Source: Myxococcus fulvus (GTDB lineage: Bacteria > Myxococcota > Myxococcia > Myxococcales > Myxococcaceae). Taken from it: DNA of 64,000 nt. This document shows, piece by piece, positions 44,625-53,245 of the stretch (position 1 is its first letter; each line of letters opens with the position of its first letter). Where the stretch lies: contig NZ_FOIB01000013.1 of assembly GCF_900111765.1 (NCBI RefSeq), positions 62,001 to 126,000 on the forward strand. The letters are read 5' to 3'. Below the pieces are notes generated by a model. That model was not told the origin of the DNA. It did not search any database and worked only from the letters and a program-made list of their open reading frames with translations. The position numbers and the translations under genes are program-made.

Positions 44625-45749
44625 TCATCGCCCGAGCATCGAGCGCAGCAGCGCGGCGAAGGCGGTCATCTCCTCCACCGTGCCCACCGTCAGCCGCAGG
44701 CGCGCGGCGTCCGCGGCGATGGGGACGTTGGGCTGGGTCGTCAGGTGGAAGCCGTGGGGAGCGAAGCGCACGGGCAGGTCCAGCAGCTCCGGAGGCAGGG
44801 GCATCCAGACGAAGTTGGCGTGGCCCGGCACGTACTTCATCCCCACGGTGTCCAGGGCCTTGGTGGTGATGCGGCGCGCGTCGGTGATGAGCTTGCGGAT
44901 GCGCGGCACGAAGGCCTTGTCCTGGAGGCTGGCGAGCGCGGCCTCGATGGACACGGCGTTGGGCAGCGTCATCTGCCGCTCGGAGAGCTTCTTCACGAGC
45001 GCGGGCTGGGCCAGCGCGTAACCCACGCGCATGCCGGCGAGCCCGTGAATCTTGGAGAAGGAGCGGGTGATGATGACGTCCTTCCCCGCGCGCACCTGGT
45101 CGACCATGGAGAGGCCCGGCGCGGGCTCCAGGTATTGGATGTAGACCTCGTCCACCAGCACGGTGGCGCGGGGGGCCACGGCCTCGCAGAAGGCGCGCAG
45201 CCGGCCCGAGTCGACGATGGTGCCGGTGGGGTTGTTGGGATTGCAGACCGAGACGAGCTTCGTGCCCGCGTCCACGCGCGCCGCGAGCGCGTCCAGGTCG
45301 TGCGTCATCGTGGCGTCGAGGGGGACCCGCTGGACCTTGCCTCCGGCCCGCTCGGCGTAGGTGGCCACGATGGGGAAGGACGGGTCGGGACAGATGACGC
45401 CGCCGCCTCCGGACGCGAACTCGTTGGCGATGAGCACCAGCGCCTCGAAGGCGCCCGCGGTGAGCAGGACGTGCTCCGACGTCAGCCCCTCCTGCTCGGC
45501 GATGAGGCGCTTGAGCGCGTCGACGCGGTCCTGTGAGGCATAGCGGCTGGAGAGGTGCAGCGACTCGCGCATCACCCGCAGGGCGCCCTCGCAGGGGCCG
45601 TAGCGGTTCTCGTTGAAGAAGAGGCGGACGGGGTCCTGGCTCCAGTTCTTGCGAGGGGCGGGCGCCGCCATCGACAGCTCGGGGCGGACCACGAGCGCGG
45701 CGGCGGCGCCGGCGAGGAGGGCCCGGCGGGTGGGAAGGGGGTGGGGCAC
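44625..45749 (-). CDS. Tat-exported PLP-dependent aminotransferase (HisC-like, class I/II)
   Basis: 374 residues. The GTG at 45749 follows AGGGAGA and begins a twin-arginine signal (PTRRALLAGAAAALVV ... SMAAPAP), which is unusual for a fold-type I aminotransferase. The catalytic domain has SVCNPNNPTGT, DEVYIQYL and the PLP lysine in TRSFSKIHGLAGMRVGYA. Periplasmic members of this group are known mainly from proteobacterial histidinol-phosphate-aminotransferase-like proteins of unclear role. If exported, cofactor would be bound before Tat transport. It is separated by 62 bp from the LytS gene on the same strand. Confidence 0.85.
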   Translation of the reverse strand: MPHPLPTRRALLAGAAAALVVRPELSMAAPAPRKNWSQDPVRLFFNENRYGPCEGALRVMRESLHLSSRYASQDRVDALKRLIAEQEGLTSEHVLLTAGAFEALVLIANEFASGGGGVICPDPSFPIVATYAERAGGKVQRVPLDATMTHDLDALAARVDAGTKLVSVCNPNNPTGTIVDSGRLRAFCEAVAPRATVLVDEVYIQYLEPAPGLSMVDQVRAGKDVIITRSFSKIHGLAGMRVGYALAQPALVKKLSERQMTLPNAVSIEAALASLQDKAFVPRIRKLITDARRITTKALDTVGMKYVPGHANFVWMPLPPELLDLPVRFAPHGFHLTTQPNVPIAADAARLRLTVGTVEEMTAFAALLRSMLGR

Positions 45750-45971
45750 GAGGGTTCTCCCTGCGCGAGTGGGCGGGGTGTGGGTTCGCGCCTGGGGGAG
45801 GTTAGACGTTTCCGCGGGCTTCCGGAGGAGGGGCATCTGTGAGGCGCACCCGGCGTCGGTGAGTGGCGAGCCGCGTCGACGAGCTGCGGCATTCCTCGGG
45901 CGTACAGCCGGGATGGACGCAGCACCTTTCGCGCGTCGATTCCCGAGAATGTGATGGGGAGGCTTCGAGCC

Positions 45972-46852
45972 ATGTCTTTCGATTCCGTCAGCCGTATCCG
46001 TCGTTCGGTGGTGGAGTTGCCCAGACGGACTCCGCCGCCTCCGCCCGCAGAGGCGAAGCCCGCCGCGAAGCCCACGGGCTACTCCCAGGCGGACACCTTC
46101 GAGGCGAAGCCCGCCGCCGAGTCCTCGGCGCCCGCCGGCAACACCTGGTCCGGAGATTTGCCGTTGTCGGAGGCCCGCAACGCGCACCGCACCAACACGA
46201 AGGAGGAGTTCCAGGCCGCGCTCGACAGCGACGCCAACTGGTTCGAGGGGATGTCCGCAAGGAGATCAACAACGACACGCCGGAGATGCGTCACGACAAG
46301 GCGCACGAGGACGGCGACAACCTCACCCTCAATGAATGGCTGACGATGGGGAAGGAGTCCGGGCGCGGGCTCAAGCTCGACATCAAGGAGAGCGACCAGG
46401 TTCCGGCCGTCCTCGATGAAATCGAGAAGGTGGGCATCCCGCAGGACCGGCTGATGCTCAACCTGGGCTTCGAGGCCATGGAGAAGTGGGGGCCGGAGAT
46501 TCGCGAGCGCTTCCCCGATGCCATCCTCGCCATCAACCCGCCGACCGAGGGCGAGGTGAAGGCCGCGGACGCCCGGAAGATGGTCGAGCAGGCCGAGGCG
46601 CTGGGCGGCCCCGTCACCTTCGTGGTGCGCCACGACAAGCTGTCGGACGAGGCCATCGAGACCTTCCTGCCCGCGGGCCCCGTGTCCGTGTGGGGCGAGG
46701 CCGACGACCCGGTGAAGGCCGCCGAGGCGCTGCGCGAGCGGGGCGTCAACGGCGTCGTCGACATCGCCGGGCCCCACGGGAACAACTGGGGCGGCAAGGT
46801 GGACGCCGCGAAGAACTGGCTCCGCACGCAGTGGGACAAGGCCTTCGGCTGA
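45972..46852 (+). pseudogene. Frameshifted PLC/FAM151-like phosphodiesterase gene
   Basis: An ATG at 45972 (GGGGAGG nine bases before) opens a Pro/Ala/Lys-rich leader and then LSEARNAHRTNTKEEFQAAL and DANWFEG. Coding switches frame at the GGGG run 46247-46250 and continues as DVRKEINNDTPEMRHDKAHE through LKLDIKES to the TGA at 46850-46852. One missing base in the G-run restores a single protein of about 293 residues. The joined protein looks like a TIM-barrel phosphodiesterase of the GDPD/FAM151 type, with an acidic WFEGDVR and a catalytic-like RHDK. It is either a recent pseudogene, a sequencing error or a -1 frameshift site. No signal peptide. Confidence 0.75.
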
Positions 46853-46859
46853 AGTCACG

Positions 46860-46886
46860 CTGGCGGTGGACGGACGCCACCGCCAG
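46860..46886. terminator. Bidirectional hairpin terminator
   Basis: Perfect 10-bp arms at 46860-46869 and 46877-46886 fill the 37-bp gap between the convergent phosphodiesterase-like gene and the SDR gene. Confidence 0.7.
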
Positions 46887-46889
46887 GAC

Positions 46890-47840
46890 TCAGGCGCGGG
46901 GCTGGGACTGCCGCAGCCACGCCACCGTGTCGCTCAGCGTCTGGCGGTGGGCGCGCGGCTGGTAGTCGAGCTCCTCGTGGCTCCACAGGGTCTTGAAGCC
47001 CCAGTGGCACGTGGACATCTCGAGCACGACGGGGTCCGGCAGCTTCTTGAGCGGCACCTTCGAGCCCAGCTTCGCCAGGCCCTGCACGACGAGCGTGGGC
47101 ACGTCGGGCTTGTCCACCTTGATGCCAGCGACCTCGCCCACGCGCTCGAAGAAGGTGCGCAGGGACAGGGACGTCCCGGGCAGGTGGTACGTGTCGCGCC
47201 AGGTGTCGCGCCTGGCCAGCCGCGCGAGCGCGTGCGCCACGTCGCGCACGTCGGTGAAGGCGATGCCGCCCGCGGGGATGAAGGGCAGCCGGCCGTTGAG
47301 CACGCGCGCGACGTTGGTCGTCGAGCGGCCCAGCGTGTCGCCCGGGCCGAGCAGCACCGGAGGCCGCACCACCGTCAGCTCCACGCCCAGCTGCTTCGCG
47401 AGCTTGCGCGACTGCTCCTCGGCGCGAATCTTCGACAGGTAGTAGGGCCAGCGGCCGACGACGCCCTCCGCGTAGAGCGAGTGTTCGTCCGCCTCGATGG
47501 TGGCGTGGGGGAAGCAGCCCACGGTGCCGGACGTCGACACCAGCACCATCCGGGCGTCGAGCGCCCTCGCCGCGCGCACCATCGCCAGCGAGCTCTCGAT
47601 GTTGAAGCGCACCATCTCCTCGGCGTGGTGCCGGCTGTGGTGCACCATGCCCGCCGCGTGAATCACCACGCGCGTGCCCTTCGCCTGGGACAGCCACGCG
47701 TCGGGCTCCATCGGCGTGCCCGATATCTGCTGGGCCGGGGTGTCGAGCGGCGAGCGCACCAGCGCCACCGCGTCGTCGCCCAGCACCTCCAGCAGGTTGC
47801 GTCCCAGAAAGCCGCTGGCACCCGTGACGAGCGTCTTCAC
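46890..47840 (-). CDS. NAD(P)-dependent SDR/epimerase, probable alkyl-DHAP reductase step
   Basis: 316 residues. Extended SDR with the nucleotide motif TLVTGASGFLGRNLLE and the catalytic YYLSKIRAEEQ (YxxxK). HAAGMVHHSRH, VRPPVLLGPGD and FTDVRDVAHAL are also family-typical. The start is a GTG at 47840 with GAGGTG upstream; it overlaps the stop of the acyl reductase/acyltransferase gene (GTGA), so it is coupled. Being the last gene of an AGPS operon, it may reduce the keto group of alkyl- or acyl-DHAP; this is inferred from context, since its family is broad. Confidence 0.85.
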   Translation of the reverse strand: MKTLVTGASGFLGRNLLEVLGDDAVALVRSPLDTPAQQISGTPMEPDAWLSQAKGTRVVIHAAGMVHHSRHHAEEMVRFNIESSLAMVRAARALDARMVLVSTSGTVGCFPHATIEADEHSLYAEGVVGRWPYYLSKIRAEEQSRKLAKQLGVELTVVRPPVLLGPGDTLGRSTTNVARVLNGRLPFIPAGGIAFTDVRDVAHALARLARRDTWRDTYHLPGTSLSLRTFFERVGEVAGIKVDKPDVPTLVVQGLAKLGSKVPLKKLPDPVVLEMSTCHWGFKTLWSHEELDYQPRAHRQTLSDTVAWLRQSQPRA

Positions 47841-50446
47841 GACTGCACCTCGCCCCGCCACGCGCAGGCCTGCTGGAACTGGGCGAGCTGCGCCGCGTTC
47901 GGACCCCACTCGAGGTCGTCACCCGAGGGCTTCACGATGTCGAGCGACAAGAGCGCCTGCACCACGCCGTCCAGGTGCGGACGGTGCGCCACCGGCACGG
48001 CCTTCAGCTCGCAGGGCGCGCTCACCTTCGTCGCCTCCAGGTAGTCGCGCACCACGGGCTCGAAGAGCGCCTTCACCACCGCGTCGACGCGCACATCGCC
48101 CATCTCCGCCAGCGGCGTGGCGCACCAGCGGTAGCGCGACAGGTGCGTCTCCAGCGCGGGGTTGCCCGGCTGGCGCGCCAGCACGTCGCCCGCGAACCAG
48201 TTCTGCCACTGGTTGCGCAGCGAGTGCGCCAGCGTCGGAGTCAGGGGCGAGGGCACCGGCAGCTCGCTGGCGATGACGCGCCCGCCCCGCCGCTCGATGG
48301 CGTCCTTCAGCCACGCCTCGTCGACGCCCGGAATCGGGTGCTCGGCGAGGAACGCGCGCAGGTGGAAGCTGCTCACCGCGGTGTGGCGCTGCAGCTCGGC
48401 CATCACCGTGTGGCTCAGCGCGCGCACGTCCGTGTCCGGGCCCATGGCCTGGGGCTGTCCGCACGCCACGTGCACGCGGCCCAGCTGGACCTGTCCACGC
48501 GCCAGCTTGCCCAGCCACGACATGACGCCCGTGAGCGTCATCTTCGGGCGCGGCTTGCCGGACAGCTCCTCGCACAGCGAAGCCTCCTCCGGGAGCCGGT
48601 CGTAGGAGATGGCCACGGGCAGGACGACGAACTGGCGCCCCGTGTTCTGCAGGGCACGCAGCAGGCCCCGCTTGGGCGGCAGCATCAGCCGCGCGCGGCT
48701 GCGCTGACCCTCGATGAAGAACATGAGCGAGGCGTTCTTCTCGGTGAGCCGGCGCAGCTCCTCGCCCAGCTCCGGCACCTCGCGGCCCACGCCGCGCTTG
48801 ATGAAGAAGGCCTGCGAGTCCTTGAGGATGGGCCCCACCACGGGGATTCGGCCGAACTCCTCCGCCGCGGCGATGTGCGGCATGGAGATGCCCAGCTCCG
48901 GGTGCTGGAAGCACAGGTAGCTGGTGAGCAGGAAGTCGAAGTAGCTGCGGTGCGTGGGCGCCAGCACCACCAGCGCGCCCGGGGGCACCTGCGCCATCGC
49001 GCGCTCGAACGAGGGCCGGTCGAACGTCACGTCGCTGGTGCAGTGGCGGAACGTCTTGCGCAGCGCATAGCCGAACACCTTGAGCGTGGTGTTGGCGGCC
49101 GGGCGCTCCTTGAGCCACGTGCTGTCCGCGCGCCCGTCATCGTGCTTGGGCCCGGCGAAGGACACCTGCGACTCGTCGCGCGACAGCAGGTGGCGGTACA
49201 TGCCCTCGTTCACCACGCGCACGTACTCGCGCGGCTCGAAGCCGGGGACCTCCAGCGCAGAGGCGCGCACGAAGTCGAAGGTGTGGTGCGTGAAGTACGA
49301 GAAGCCCTCGTTGAGGTACTGGACCTTCTGGTCCGCGCGCACGAGCTTGCGCAGGGCCTTGCTCTGCCCGAGCACCGTCAGGGCGGCCTTCTGCAGCTGC
49401 ACGGGCAGCTCGCGCCGCACCAGGTCGGCGGCGTCGAAGCCGTGGTCCTTGCGGCCGACGAACATGTCGGGCGCCTTCACCACGCCGGGGCGGTGCTTGA
49501 ACCACTCGATGGTGGCCGCGGCCGCCATGTCGATGCGCAGCGCCCGCTGCACGCCCATGGTGGCGTGGACGATGGGCACCGGCTGGCCTTCGGCCGGCAT
49601 GGGGCCGAACACCGCGCGCACCACCTCACTGGCCACCACGTCCACCGGCACCACGTCCAGGCGCACCGACGGGTCCGCGTTGAAGGCCCGCACCACGCCC
49701 AGGCCGCTGTACAAGAGGCACCCGGCGAGCGCGGCCGGGCTGTCGAGCCAGGCGGGGAAGGGCGTGCGGTGCGCGGCCGACACGATGCTGGGGCGCACGA
49801 TGACCACGGGCACGTGGCCGCGCCGCTGGCAGATGAGGTGCTCGGCGACGCTCTTGGTGAGCGTATAGGTGTTGGGGTGGCCGGTGAGCGTCAGCCACTC
49901 GCGGCCGTCGCCTTCCGCCACCTGGAACGCCTCGTAGAGCTCCGAGGCGGGCTTGGGCAGGTGCGCCAGCCGCTCCTCGATGGGGCCGGGGCGCCAGACG
50001 CTGACGTACGCGGTCGACACGTCGACCATGCCCACGACCTTGGGGCACTCGCGCGCCAGCTCCAGCACGGACAGCGCGCTGCGGATGTTGGCGGACGTCG
50101 CCTGCGCGAGCGGCAGGTCGAACTCCACGCTCGCCGCGCAGTGCACCACGTGCGTGACGCTGCCACGCACGGCGTCCCGGTCCGTGGCGGACAGGCCGCA
50201 GGCGGGCTGCTCCAAATCCCCGCTCACCACGTCGACCTGCTGGGTCCAGCCGGCCGGCAGGCGCGAGAAGCAGGCGGCCTGGGCCACCTTGGCGAAGCGC
50301 TCGGTGGCCGACTGCACGCGGCCCTGACGGTCCTTGGACTCGCGGACCAGCACGGTGACGCGCTCGACGCCCTGGTGCAGCAGCGCCTCCAGCACCACCT
50401 TGCCGACGAAGCCGGTGACGCCGGTGAGAAAGACATGGCGGGACAT
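47837..50446 (-). CDS. Fatty acyl-CoA reductase fused to a PlsB/GNPAT-like acyltransferase
   Basis: 869 residues. The N-terminal domain (1-about 260) is the male-sterility type NAD-binding reductase: FLTGVTGFVGKVVLEALL, HCAASVEFDLPL, YTLTKSVAEHLI (YxxxK) and VRPSIVSAAH. A FAR C-terminal segment follows. Residues about 480-720 are a glycerol-3-phosphate/DHAP acyltransferase with motif I APTHRSYFDF (HxxxxD), motif II SQAFFIKR, motif III FIEGQRSR and motif IV VVLPVAISYDR. The fusion can supply both the fatty alcohol and acyl-DHAP that AGPS needs, which in animals come from FAR1 and GNPAT. Start overlaps the AGPS stop (TGATG). Confidence 0.92.
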   Translation of the reverse strand: MSRHVFLTGVTGFVGKVVLEALLHQGVERVTVLVRESKDRQGRVQSATERFAKVAQAACFSRLPAGWTQQVDVVSGDLEQPACGLSATDRDAVRGSVTHVVHCAASVEFDLPLAQATSANIRSALSVLELARECPKVVGMVDVSTAYVSVWRPGPIEERLAHLPKPASELYEAFQVAEGDGREWLTLTGHPNTYTLTKSVAEHLICQRRGHVPVVIVRPSIVSAAHRTPFPAWLDSPAALAGCLLYSGLGVVRAFNADPSVRLDVVPVDVVASEVVRAVFGPMPAEGQPVPIVHATMGVQRALRIDMAAAATIEWFKHRPGVVKAPDMFVGRKDHGFDAADLVRRELPVQLQKAALTVLGQSKALRKLVRADQKVQYLNEGFSYFTHHTFDFVRASALEVPGFEPREYVRVVNEGMYRHLLSRDESQVSFAGPKHDDGRADSTWLKERPAANTTLKVFGYALRKTFRHCTSDVTFDRPSFERAMAQVPPGALVVLAPTHRSYFDFLLTSYLCFQHPELGISMPHIAAAEEFGRIPVVGPILKDSQAFFIKRGVGREVPELGEELRRLTEKNASLMFFIEGQRSRARLMLPPKRGLLRALQNTGRQFVVLPVAISYDRLPEEASLCEELSGKPRPKMTLTGVMSWLGKLARGQVQLGRVHVACGQPQAMGPDTDVRALSHTVMAELQRHTAVSSFHLRAFLAEHPIPGVDEAWLKDAIERRGGRVIASELPVPSPLTPTLAHSLRNQWQNWFAGDVLARQPGNPALETHLSRYRWCATPLAEMGDVRVDAVVKALFEPVVRDYLEATKVSAPCELKAVPVAHRPHLDGVVQALLSLDIVKPSGDDLEWGPNAAQLAQFQQACAWRGEVQS

Positions 50447-52341
50447 CAGTGAGGCTCCTCGTTCGGGGTGAGCGCCACCGGGCCGTTGATGCCGCTGTTC
50501 GACGCGCCGAAGACGTTCTCCGGGTCGATGGCCGCCTTCACCTTGCGGTTCAGCGCCAGCGCGCCCTCGGAGTAGACCTCCGGCAGGAAGTCGCGGCGGA
50601 TCTTGCCGACGCCGTGGTGGTGCGACAGCGAGCCGCCCGCGGCGAGGATCTCCTCGCGCGCCGCGTGCTCCAGCGCCGCGTAGGCGCCGACCGGGTCCTC
50701 CACGCCCTTCGCGTAGAAGCCCAGGTAGAAGTAGATGACCACACCCGTCTGGTAGACCTGGGTGAGGCGGCCGGTGAAGAACACCTTGCCGGGCAGCTTC
50801 AGCGCGGCGTGCTCCTTCTCCACCCGGCGCTGCACGCGCTCGTAGAGCTCCAGCGCGCGGCTCCACGGCACGCTCGTCTCGAAGCTCTCCGCGATGGCCC
50901 AGTGCTCGAAGGTGAGGTCGCGGATGTAGGCGATGCCGAAGGTGAGCTGGTAGCCGCGCTCGCCGTTGGCGCCGCCGCCCTTCATGCCGCCGTGCGCGGC
51001 GGCGATGCGGTAGAGCGTCTTCTCCTGGAAGTCGACCTCCTCGCGCGAGCCCTCGAACACGATGGTCGCCACCGCGAGCTTGTACGGGTCGAAGCCCTTG
51101 AGCTTCGTGACGACGACCTTCTCCAGCTCGCTCTTGAGCTTCGCCGCCAGCCCGTGCTTGGCGGGCTTGAGCGCCTGGCCGAAGTGGAACTGGGTGTTGT
51201 CCATCACGCGCACGCTGGCGGGCACCGCGCCGGACTGCTGCAGCTCGTAGAGGAACGCCAGGCCCTCGGCCAGGTCCGGGAAGATGACCGAGCCGTAGCG
51301 CTGGACCTCGGGCAGCGGGAAGAGCTTCACCACCGCCGTGGTGATGATGCCGAAGTTGCCCTCGCTGCCGAACATGTACTGGCGCGGGTTGACGCCCACG
51401 CTCTCACGCGGCGCCTGGCGCGGGCGCTCCACGATTCCCTGGGCGGTGACGACCCGCATGTCCAGCACCAGGTCCTCGATGTTGCCGTAGCGGTTCTTCT
51501 TCATGCCGCTGGCGTTGGTCGCAATCCAGCCGCCCAGCGTGGAGAACTCCAGGCTGTCGGGCTCGTGGCCCATGGTGAAGCCGAACTTCGCCAGCTCGCT
51601 CATCAGGTGGCGGCCGGTGGCCCCCGCCTCGATGCAGGCCATGCGGTTGACGGTGTCGATCCACAGGACGCGGTTCATCTGCCGCATGTCCACGGCGATG
51701 ACCAGGCGCGCTTCCGACAGGGGGATGCGCAGGGCCTCGGTGACGTTGGTGCCGCCGCCGAAGGGGATGACACACGCGCCGTGCTTCGTGGCGGTCTCCA
51801 CCAGCTTCACGACCTCGTCGTGGCCGCGCGGGAAGACCACCAGGTCCGGGACGCGGTCCAGCTTCGTGTAGCGGATGGCCCAGATCTCCCCGCCCGTGTG
51901 CCCGTGGCCCCGGCGCAGCCGCTGCTTGGGGTCGTCGGTGAGCTGGTCCTCCTTCAAGAACCCGCGCAGCGCGGTGAGCAGCGCCGGGTCCTTCTTCGCC
52001 TCGGGAATCTGGGGCGGGTAGTGGGGCTCGTTGCGGTTGTCGTAGCCCAGCGGCGAGGCCAGCTTGGCGGCGAACCACGGCATCAGCTCCGGCAGCGCCA
52101 CGTTGCTGATGTTGTAGCGGGTGCCCGTCAGCAGCGTGCTGCCATCGGGTTGCACCACGAAGCGGGTGTCCTCGAAGCCCCAGCCCTCGAGGGATTCGAC
52201 GTCCTGGGACGCGGGGGAGACGGGGGGCGTGAAGCGCGTGTCTCCAGACGACACAGTGGACGACTTGCCGTCGAGGCGCTCGCCGGTTCCGCTCTGCACC
52301 GCATTACCCAGACGGTGCAGCAATCCTGATTTGTCAGCCAT
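50446..52341 (-). CDS. agps: Alkyldihydroxyacetone-phosphate synthase (AGPS), ether-lipid enzyme
   Basis: 631 residues, close to eukaryotic AGPS. A type-4 FAD-binding (PCMH) domain is visible (VPDLVVFPRGHDEVVKLVETATKHGACVIPFGGGTNVTEAL; LGGWIATNASGMKKNRYGNIEDLV). The hallmark active-site histidines appear in GGSLSHHHGVGKIRRDFL. AGPS replaces the acyl chain of acyl-DHAP with a fatty alcohol, forming the ether bond. In Myxococcus such ether lipids mark development. It heads a coupled operon with the FAR-acyltransferase and the SDR, and diverges from a TetR gene. The ATG at 52341 is the family start. Confidence 0.93.
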   Translation of the reverse strand: MADKSGLLHRLGNAVQSGTGERLDGKSSTVSSGDTRFTPPVSPASQDVESLEGWGFEDTRFVVQPDGSTLLTGTRYNISNVALPELMPWFAAKLASPLGYDNRNEPHYPPQIPEAKKDPALLTALRGFLKEDQLTDDPKQRLRRGHGHTGGEIWAIRYTKLDRVPDLVVFPRGHDEVVKLVETATKHGACVIPFGGGTNVTEALRIPLSEARLVIAVDMRQMNRVLWIDTVNRMACIEAGATGRHLMSELAKFGFTMGHEPDSLEFSTLGGWIATNASGMKKNRYGNIEDLVLDMRVVTAQGIVERPRQAPRESVGVNPRQYMFGSEGNFGIITTAVVKLFPLPEVQRYGSVIFPDLAEGLAFLYELQQSGAVPASVRVMDNTQFHFGQALKPAKHGLAAKLKSELEKVVVTKLKGFDPYKLAVATIVFEGSREEVDFQEKTLYRIAAAHGGMKGGGANGERGYQLTFGIAYIRDLTFEHWAIAESFETSVPWSRALELYERVQRRVEKEHAALKLPGKVFFTGRLTQVYQTGVVIYFYLGFYAKGVEDPVGAYAALEHAAREEILAAGGSLSHHHGVGKIRRDFLPEVYSEGALALNRKVKAAIDPENVFGASNSGINGPVALTPNEEPH

Positions 52342-52432
52342 GGTCGCGCGCAGTGGTACATAGGGTTGCTCGGTGCGTCAACGCGCGTGCGTTTCGCAGG
52401 TGCGCACCGCGTTACGCACTTTCGGAACGCGC

Positions 52433-52503
52433 GGTCTCGTAAGTGGCCTAACGAGACCCGCGGTCTCGTAATCCGGCTTCTTCCGAGACAGGAAGTCTCG
52501 TAA
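52433..52503. promoter_or_regulatory. TetR-type operator array between tetR and the ether-lipid operon
   Basis: GTCTCGTAA occurs three times (52434, 52463 and 52495; spacings 29 and 32). The first copy pairs with ACGAGACC at 52451-52458 to give a perfect 8-bp inverted repeat with a 10-nt spacer (52433-52458). CGAGAC at 52484-52489 gives a second, looser dyad with the middle copy. The array sits just upstream of the TetR start and fits autoregulation plus control of the divergent AGPS operon. Confidence 0.7.
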
Positions 52504-52512
52504 AGGGAGGTC

Positions 52513-53040
52513 ATGCGAGCGGGCCGACCGAGGGACGAGGGCGTGCGCCGGGCCATCCTGGTGGCGGCGCAGGAGCTGGTGCTGGAGCGGGGCTATGCGG
52601 CCGTCACCATGGGGGACGTGGCGAAGCGGGCCGGTGCGGGGAAGCAGACCCTCTACCGCTGGTGGCCCGGCAAGGGGGCGCTGGTGCTGGACGCGTTCTC
52701 GGAGTGGGTGAGCCAGGCGCCCAGGCTGCGCGGCCCTCGCAGGCCCTCCCTGTCCTCCACGCTGGTGGAGCTGTGCCGGGGCGCCTCGGAGGCGGCGCCG
52801 GTGCTGCGCGCGCTGATGGCGGAGGCGCAGTTCGACGAGGACCTCCACCGGCGGCTCCTCGCCCAGCTCGTGCGGCCGCGCGGCGACGAGCTCCGGGCCT
52901 GCCTCGTCGACCGGCGGCCAGCGGACCGGGAGCTGGTGGTCAACGTGCTCTCCGGGCTGGTGTGGCAGCGGCTGATGCTCAACGAGCCGCTCGACGCGCG
53001 CTTCGTGCGCTTCGCCCTGCGGGTGGTGGAGCGCATCTGA
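52513..53040 (+). CDS. TetR-family repressor
   Basis: 175 residues. The N-terminal helix-turn-helix is typical (GRPRDEGVRRAILVAAQELVLERGYAAVTMGDVAKRAGAGKQTLYRWWPGKGAL). The C-terminal half is helical and variable, the ligand-binding part. It diverges from the ether-lipid operon with the GTCTCGTAA array between, and is its probable regulator. The purine-rich AAGGGAGG ends only two bases before the ATG, an unusually short spacing, but no alternative start fits the domain. Confidence 0.92.
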   Translation: MRAGRPRDEGVRRAILVAAQELVLERGYAAVTMGDVAKRAGAGKQTLYRWWPGKGALVLDAFSEWVSQAPRLRGPRRPSLSSTLVELCRGASEAAPVLRALMAEAQFDEDLHRRLLAQLVRPRGDELRACLVDRRPADRELVVNVLSGLVWQRLMLNEPLDARFVRFALRVVERI

Positions 53041-53245
53041 AGGGGGGCCGGCGGCCAGGCGGGCCCCCGCCCAAGGGTGGGCGGAACGGAGTTGGCCGGC
53101 CCGTTCCCGCTGTGCTAGCTAGCGCCCAGCCACTCGACGCTCCGATGGCGGCGCGGCATCTCGTCGCGACCGTAGGGTGTCCTCGGGTGGCATTTCTTCG
53201 GCTGGCGCCTCCCGAGCATCGACCCCGTTGTTGCTGGAGGCCTAC

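Noticed and set aside
45950-45971. GTG at 45951 or ATG at 45954 as start of the phosphodiesterase-like gene
   Set aside because: GGGGAGG at 45956-45962 lies correctly for the ATG at 45972 but inside the coding region of the earlier starts.
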